DNA of 64,000 nucleotides from Sarcophilus harrisii (taxonomy: Eukaryota; Chordata; Mammalia; Dasyuromorphia; Dasyuridae): positions 158,246,997-158,310,996 of the forward strand of contig NC_045429.1 in the NCBI RefSeq assembly GCF_902635505.1. The letters are read 5' to 3'. The notes beneath the pieces were generated by a model. It was not told where the DNA came from. It saw nothing but the letters and a program-made list of their open reading frames with translations, and did no database searches. Positions 59,013 to 64,000 of this stretch are shown here, piece by piece. Both the position numbers and the translations under genes were made by a program. Every line of letters starts with the position of its first letter. Position 1 is the first letter of the stretch.

Positions 59013-60366
59013 TATTGGCTAAGATGACAGAAAAAGATAATGACGAATGTTGGAGGGTGTAGTGTTCTCTGTAAAATGTAATGTTCTCTGTTGAGGTTTT
59101 CTTGGGGTCTCTGGAGGCAGCCTTTGTTTCAGTTCAGTAATACGGCAAGTACAGCCAGGTGTTAAACTCCAAATCCTTTATTATCTTTTTCAGTGTTGTC
59201 TCCTTTCCTGGGACCAGGTTAGCTTTCTTATAATCCAGATCCTTTATTGCCTCCTTCCTGGGGCTGGGCAGCTTTCTGGAGAGCCTTTCAGTCTGGCCTT
59301 AGTCTTAGTGGGGGAAGTGCAGGAGTCCAGGTCAGCCACCAGAAGATCAAAGATAGAATTGAATTTTTCCCCTTGGTTCTAAGAGCTTAAACTCCTGCCA
59401 CCAGTCCTTTGGTTTCTCTCCAAATGGTCTCATAATCTCCCTGGCTGAGACTACTAATTTATATGCTCCACAGTGAGAACAAACCAATCATATCACTAGG
59501 AAACCATTATTTGTTGTAGGATTAAATCAATGCTAAACTAGATTGAACCATTGTCTCCTCAATTCCACTTAGTCCCTTGTTTCAAGTTCTGGCCCATAAC
59601 TTCTCCTTATAGGATTAAATCAATCATACTGAACCATGCTAAATTTGGTAACTATTGTCTCTATCAATTCCACTGACTTCATACCTTGTAAGAATCCTTT
59701 GCTTCAAGTTCAGAGTTCTGGCCCATAACACGAAGGGGATGTGGGAAAACTGGGACACTGATACATTGTTGGTGGGACTTTGAATGCATCTAACCATTCT
59801 GGAGAGCAATATGGAACTGTGCTCAAAGTTATCAAACTGTGCATACCCTTTGACCCAGCAGTGCTTCTACTGGGGTTATATCTCAAAGAGATCTTAAAGT
59901 AAGGAAAGGGACCCACATGTTTAAAAATGTTTGTGGCAGCTCTTTTTGTAGTGGCAAGAAACTGGAAACTGAATGGATGCCCATTAATTGGAGAATGGCT
60001 GAATACGTTATGATTTAGGAATGGTATAGAATATTATTATTCTGTAAGAAATGATCAGCAGGATGATTTCAGAGAGTCCTGGAGAGACTTACATGAACTG
60101 ATGCTAAGTGAAATGAGCAGAACCAGGAGTTCATTACAGGCAGTAACAACAAGATTATATGATAACCAATTCTGATGGACATGGCTTTCTTCAACAATGA
60201 AATGATTCAAATCAGTTCCACTTATTCAGTGATGATGAGAGCTATCTACACTCAGAGTAAGAACCATGGGAATAGAGTATGGAATGCAACAAAGCATTTT
60301 CACTCTTTCTATTAATGTTTGCTTGCATTTTGTTTTCTTTCTCAGGTTTTTTTCCTTCTTGATCCA

Positions 60367-60407
<41 letters not shown>

Positions 60408-60637
60408 CAAGATTACTGTATAAATATTTAGACATATGTTGGATTTAACAAATATTTTAACATATTTAACATTTATTGGACTACCTGCTATTTAGGGCAG
60501 GGAGTGAGGGGAAGGAGAGAAAAATTTGGAACAGAAAGTTTTGCAAAGGTCATTGTTGAAAAATTTCCCATGCATATGTTTTGTAAATAAAAAGCTTTAA
60601 TTAAAAAAAATTTTAAAAAATATTTTAAACTGAAAAA
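59013..60637 (+). mobile_element. 5'-truncated L1, split by an LTR
   Basis: Sense L1. The ORF2 C-terminal region begins GGCTAAGATGACAGAAAAAG (translation KMTEKDNDECW). After the LTR it resumes GTGGGAAAACTGGGACACTG, TTGACCCAGCAGTGC, GGCTGAATACG, CTTACATGAACTGATGCTAAG. The 3' UTR then follows, with a (TG)n expansion at 60370-60405, a G-rich tract and TTTTGTAAATAAAAAGCTTT. Target duplication about 59000-59012 and 60638-60650 (AAAGTAAGATC core, one mismatch after it). ORF2 is broken at several places. Confidence 0.9.
59058..59730 (-). mobile_element. Solo endogenous retroviral LTR (fossil)
   Basis: 673 bp, TG...CA, inserted antisense in the L1. Read on the minus strand it begins TGTTATGGGCCAGAACTC and has a U3 with a partial internal duplication (about 59729-59610 and 59600-59517). 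A TATA-like CATATAAATT lies near 59460, two AATAAA signals near 59246 and 59180, and the far end reads AGAGAACACTACA. No internal retroviral genes. It is younger than the L1, which in turn is younger than the L2. Class not assigned with confidence. Confidence 0.85.
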
Positions 60638-60785
60638 AAGTAAGATCCTTGAGAGCAGGGTCTGTTTTCTTTTCTCTCTTCTTTTTTCTTTTCTTCTCTT
60701 TTTTTTCTTTCTTTTCTTTAACTTTGTATCTCAAGGACTAGCAATTTTCGACACATAGTAAGCACTTAAATATTATTGAATTGAA

Positions 60786-61010
60786 TTTCAAAGAGCATTC
60801 AAAAAAGAGTGAATAGGATAGTAAAGGTTCTCAAGCTCATGTCAAATGAAAATATAATTGGAAGAACTGAAGATGTTTAATCAGGAGAAGATTTAAGGGG
60901 AATATTATAGCTACCACTAAATATTTGAAAGATAGTTATTAGGGAAACAGATTAGATTTTACCTGTTTAGTCCTGAAGACAGAAATTAGAACAATGAGTA
61001 GAAGTTGTTA
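60786..61010 (+). repeat. CR1/L3-like LINE fragment
   Basis: CAAAGAGCATTCAAAAAAGAG, GGAAGAACTGAAGATGTTTA, ATCAGGAGAAGATTTAAGGG, GAAATTAGAACAATGAGTAG. It follows the L2 directly and ends at an A run. Confidence 0.7.
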
Positions 61011-61379
61011 AAAAAAAAAAAGGAAATTTCAAAGAGAAAAATATTTTTAAAAAGCTCTCTGCTCTTCTTCAGTCAGTTCCTCAGAACCTCACAGATGACA
61101 TGTTTCTGAAATGTCTCTGGTCACACTGGGAAGCGGCTTAATTATTTGCCTAAGCAAATAGCTTCTTTGATAGACCCCTTGCTCATTTCCAGAAGGTTTC
61201 CACTTGAATTTTTGTACTTTTGGGGGTGGAAGAAATTACTTACTATAGCTTCTCATTAATTTTTTTGATGAAATGATAGATACCATAAGTAAATTAGGGG
61301 AGTATGGAATCATTTAGCTGACAGATCTATGGATAAGGGAAAATTTTGTGACCAAGCAAGGTAGATGTCATTGTAGGAT
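61011..61379. other. No gene seen
   Basis: Nothing recognised. Confidence 0.5.
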
Positions 61380-62480
61380 ATAAAATTAATCATGGTGATT
61401 GCATTAAATTAAACATTAAATTAAAAAGGGTTTGCACAAACAAAACCAATGCAGCCAAGATTAAAAGGAAAGCAGAAAAGTGGGGGGGGGACTTTTACAG
61501 CAAATTTCCCTGATAAATTCCTCATTTCTCAAATATAGAGAAATGAGTCAAATTTATAAGAAAACAATTGATCCCCAAATGATAAATGGTCAAAAAATAT
61601 GAACAGGAATTTTTCATACAAAGAAATAAAAGATATTTGTAGTTATATGCAAAAATGCTTTAAATCTCTTTTGATTAAACAAATGTAAATTTAAAAATCT
61701 TGAGGTACCACTTCACACCTATCATATTAGCTAATATGACAGAAAAAGAAAATAATAAATCTTGGAGGGATTGTGAGAAAACTGGGACATCAATGCACTG
61801 TTGGTAGAGTTGTGAAATTAGTCATTCTGGAAAGCAATTTAAAATTATGCCCCAAAGGGTTAACCAAACTCTGCATAATCTTCCATGGAACAATATCACT
61901 ACTAGGTCTGTATTACAAAGAGATTTTTTTTTTTTTTTTATGGAAAGGACTTGTATGGTCAAAAATATTTATAGCAGCTCTTTTTTTTTTTTTTTTTTTT
62001 TTTGCAATATCAAATATTTGAAATTGAGGGAAAGCCCATCAACTGGGGAATGACCGAAGTTGTGTATGACTGTAGTGGAATAATTGTGCACTATAAGAAA
62101 TGACTAGGAGAATGCTTTAAAAAACCTGAAACAACTTACATGAACTGATGCAAAGTGAAGTGAACAAAACTATCATTCACATCAATATCAATATTGTATG
62201 ATGATCAGCTGTAAATGATTTAGCATGCAACTATTCTAAGCAATACAGTGATCTAAGACAATTCCAAAGGACTGTGATGAAATATGATAAACATCTCCAG
62301 AGAAAGAGGTAATGAAGTCTGAATGCAAATTGGGAGTGTAGTCTATTTTCTTTCACAACATGACTGATTTGGAAATGTGTTTTTCATGACTGCACATGTA
62401 TAATTATATTAAATTGCTTGCCTTCTTGATGGGGGAGATAGAGGAAGGGAAGGAATTTGAAACTAAAAAAAAAAAACCTT
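61380..62480 (+). mobile_element. Old 5'-truncated L1, ORF2 end and 3' UTR
   Basis: AAAACCAATGCAGCCAAG, GCAAATTTCCCTGATAAATTC, ATGAGTCAAATTTATAAG, TTGAGGTACCACTTCACACC, GTGAGAAAACTGGGACATC, GCCCATCAACTGGGGAATG, CTTACATGAACTGATGC, then the older-type 3' UTR (ATTAAATTGCTTGCCTTC) and an A run at 62466. Two T runs (61925-61939 and 61980-62003) sit inside ORF2. Many frame breaks. Confidence 0.85.
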
Positions 62481-62486
62481 AAAGAT

Positions 62487-62545
62487 TGGGGGCAGCTAAG
62501 TGGCACAGGTTTGCCTCAACAAAAACAAAAACAAAAACATAAAAG
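62487..62545 (+). repeat. SINE remnant with AAAAAC tail
   Basis: GGGGGCAGCTAAGTGGCAC then GTTTGCCTCAAC and (AAAAAC)n. This looks like a SINE whose middle is lost. Confidence 0.7.
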
Positions 62546-63189
62546 ATTTTATATGCAATTGGAAAAAATTAAATTAATAAAAATAATAAAATAAAAATAA
62601 TTTTTAAGTATTGCTAGCCATGATGATATTTTTAGTTTTTTGTTGGAAAAGATGTAGGAGCTTATCTGCCTCTTTCCATTCAGGCAGCTATGTTAACCAA
62701 AATCTTTCATGTTATTAATTGTTATTTTCCTTTATGTTGCCATAGTCATGTAAATGCTTCATTTACTTCTGCATACTTTGTTCTGTATTAGTTCATACAA
62801 GTCTTCCCAATTTTCTTTGAATGCTTATATATATCCTTAAGGCATAATAATATTTTATACACTTTGGAGCTCTGGGTGAAATAATCATAAAAATTAGGTC
62901 AGAGTGTATGTACAGTAGTACCATCTTCAAGTGAGTTATAGGTATAGTGTATCTTGGATATTAGCCAGATATTTGAAAGTCCTTGTGTTTTTCCCAAGTG
63001 AAAATTCAAAAAATGTGAACTAAATTGAAAATAGACTTGAAAAACCAAAGAATTTTCCTAACAAATCATTGAGGACTGTTTCTAATTTTTCTTTAGGTAT
63101 TTTATAGAAATTTGTTGTAAAATTAATGATGTCATCCTGAAAGCAGTTCCCTAATGGCACACACACCCCAGTGTCCTTTGTTCTGTTCT
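62546..63189. other. No gene seen
   Basis: AT-rich. Antisense L1-like phrases at 62740-62850 (TGTTCTGTATTAGTTCATAC, AAGTCTTCCCAATTTTC) may be a short old L1 fragment. Confidence 0.4.
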
Positions 63190-63930
63190 ATTCAACAGAT
63201 TGTTTTATTTAGATGAATACATAGATGACATGTTATCACATTTGAAGATCATATTAATTTGGGTAGATGGAACAAATTCACAATGGACATTCATCAATCA
63301 AAAGATCTAGGCAGAGTAAAGTAATTGTCCATTGCTAATAAACTGAAAATTAATAGAGATAAATGGAAAGTTCTGTACTTAGATTCAGAGATTTAGCCAC
63401 ATAGGTACAAATTAACGGAGACCTGGTTTAAAATATTTCATGTGAAAAAGATTTCAGGATTTTAATTGAATGTTCACTCAGTAGAAATGAACAGTATGAT
63501 GTGACTGACCAAAAAAGATCATGCCATTTTAGGCTACATTTGTAGAAATAGAGTGTTCTTAATAAGGGAGGTGGTAATTTTAGTATACTTAGATCATACC
63601 TAAAGTAATATGTTTGGTTGAGGATCCACATTGGGGTCATCTTTAGCACATTATAGTACCTTCAGAAGAGAGTGATCAAGCTGGTGAAGGGACTTGAAAT
63701 CATGCTAGATGAAGAATGGATAAACTGAATTAGGATTGTTTATATGGAGATCAGATCATATAAAGGGATTTGAAAACTTATTTCAAATATTTAAAGGATT
63801 ATCATCTGAAAGTGAGATTAAAATACTTTCCTATCCAAATTCAAAGAATAAAACTACATAAAAGTTTTTTGGCTTGATATAAAAAGTTCTCAACCATTAG
63901 AACCATTCAAAAATTGAGTGAGATGATGTT
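63190..63930 (+). mobile_element. CR1/L3-like LINE fragment
   Basis: AAACTGAAAATTAATAGAG, AAATGGAAAGTTCTGTACTT, AAAGATTTCAGGATTTTAAT, TGCCATTTTAGGCTACATTTG, TTAATAAGGGAGGTGGTAA, AGAGAGTGATCAAGCTGG, GACTTGAAATCATGCTAG. Collinear with the CR1/L3 at 45480. It runs close to the window end. Confidence 0.7.
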
Positions 63931-64000
63931 AAGATAGTGATTTTTCCATCAAAGAAAATATTTAAATAGAGGTAAAATCTCATGGAGAGAGATTGTTTGC

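Larger units (their letters stand above)
58986..60785 (+). repeat. L2 LINE 3' end, host of nested insertions
   Basis: CTCTCTAGAAAGTAAGATC before the L1 and AAGATCCTTGAGAGCAGGG after it join into the normal L2 ending. It continues TTGTATCTCAAGGACTAGC, ACACATAGTAAGCACTTAAA. A TTTTC-rich tract lies at 60663-60718. Confidence 0.75.

Noticed and set aside
1-64000. tRNA, rRNA, snRNA or prokaryotic-type operon features
   Set aside because: The tRNA-like sequences are all SINE heads. No intact tRNA fold, other RNA gene, ribosome binding site pattern or operon was found.

Overview
The window looks like AT-rich, repeat-dense nuclear DNA from a mammal, most likely a marsupial. The basis is the repeat mix. 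There are many L1 LINE copies whose 3' ends share a G-rich polypurine stretch followed by AATAAAAAGCTAT and an A-tail. There are tRNA-derived SINEs of the type GCAGTGGATAGAGCACC ... GACCCTGGGCAAGTCACTTAA, some with a tail reading CCAAGAAAACCCCAAATGGG that I take to be RTE-derived. Old L2, CR1/L3-like and MIR/CORE-SINE fragments, hAT-type DNA elements and three solo retroviral LTRs complete the set. Species cannot be told from this sequence. Family names are from memory of the sequences; no database search was run.

Host gene content is very low. The one convincing gene signal is a CpG-rich promoter and first exon at about 37790-38670 on the + strand. It holds an ATG at 38182 that opens 37 codons of a basic, then strongly hydrophobic N-terminus (signal peptide or type II signal-anchor). 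This ends in phase 1 at a CAG/GTAAAT splice donor (38293/38294), and two tiny upstream ORFs precede it. I do not recognise the gene. About 1.4 kb downstream, a 100-bp tandem duplication carries two copies of a splice-acceptor-like sequence with an 18-nt exon-like body. One copy keeps a good GTAAGA donor and would stay in frame with exon 1. This is the most interesting candidate here, and it is unproven. No other coding exon is convincing; the remaining long open frames are repeat-derived or low-complexity.

Layout: 1-6 kb, old SINE/L2/L1 fragments. 6.07-9.5 kb, an antisense L1 with both ends and a target-site duplication but a large internal deletion joining ORF1 to ORF2. 9.5-13 kb, T-rich unresolved DNA. 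13-15 kb, an L2 and a SINE split by a solo LTR and an A-tailed insert. 16.3-17.5 kb, an hAT-type element split by an L1. 18-31 kb, sparse old repeats and unannotated single-copy-like DNA. 32-36.1 kb, L1, LTR and L2 insertions. 37.8-38.7 kb, the promoter and exon 1. 39.6-39.8 kb, the duplicated microexon candidate. 40-49 kb, L1s, a polypurine satellite-like tract, and a CR1/L3 LINE carrying an hAT MITE. 49-58 kb, scattered SINEs, one tiny L1 and probable intronic or intergenic DNA. 59-60.8 kb, a three-layer nest of L2, L1 and LTR. 61.4-62.5 kb, another L1. 63.2-63.9 kb, a CR1/L3 fragment.

Most of the structure records insertion history. Several insertions have readable target-site duplications (6057/9496, 16546/17391, 33152/33785, 35909/36082, 41522/41998, 46187/46378, 47711/47874, 57194/57372, 59000/60638), which allow a relative chronology of the families.
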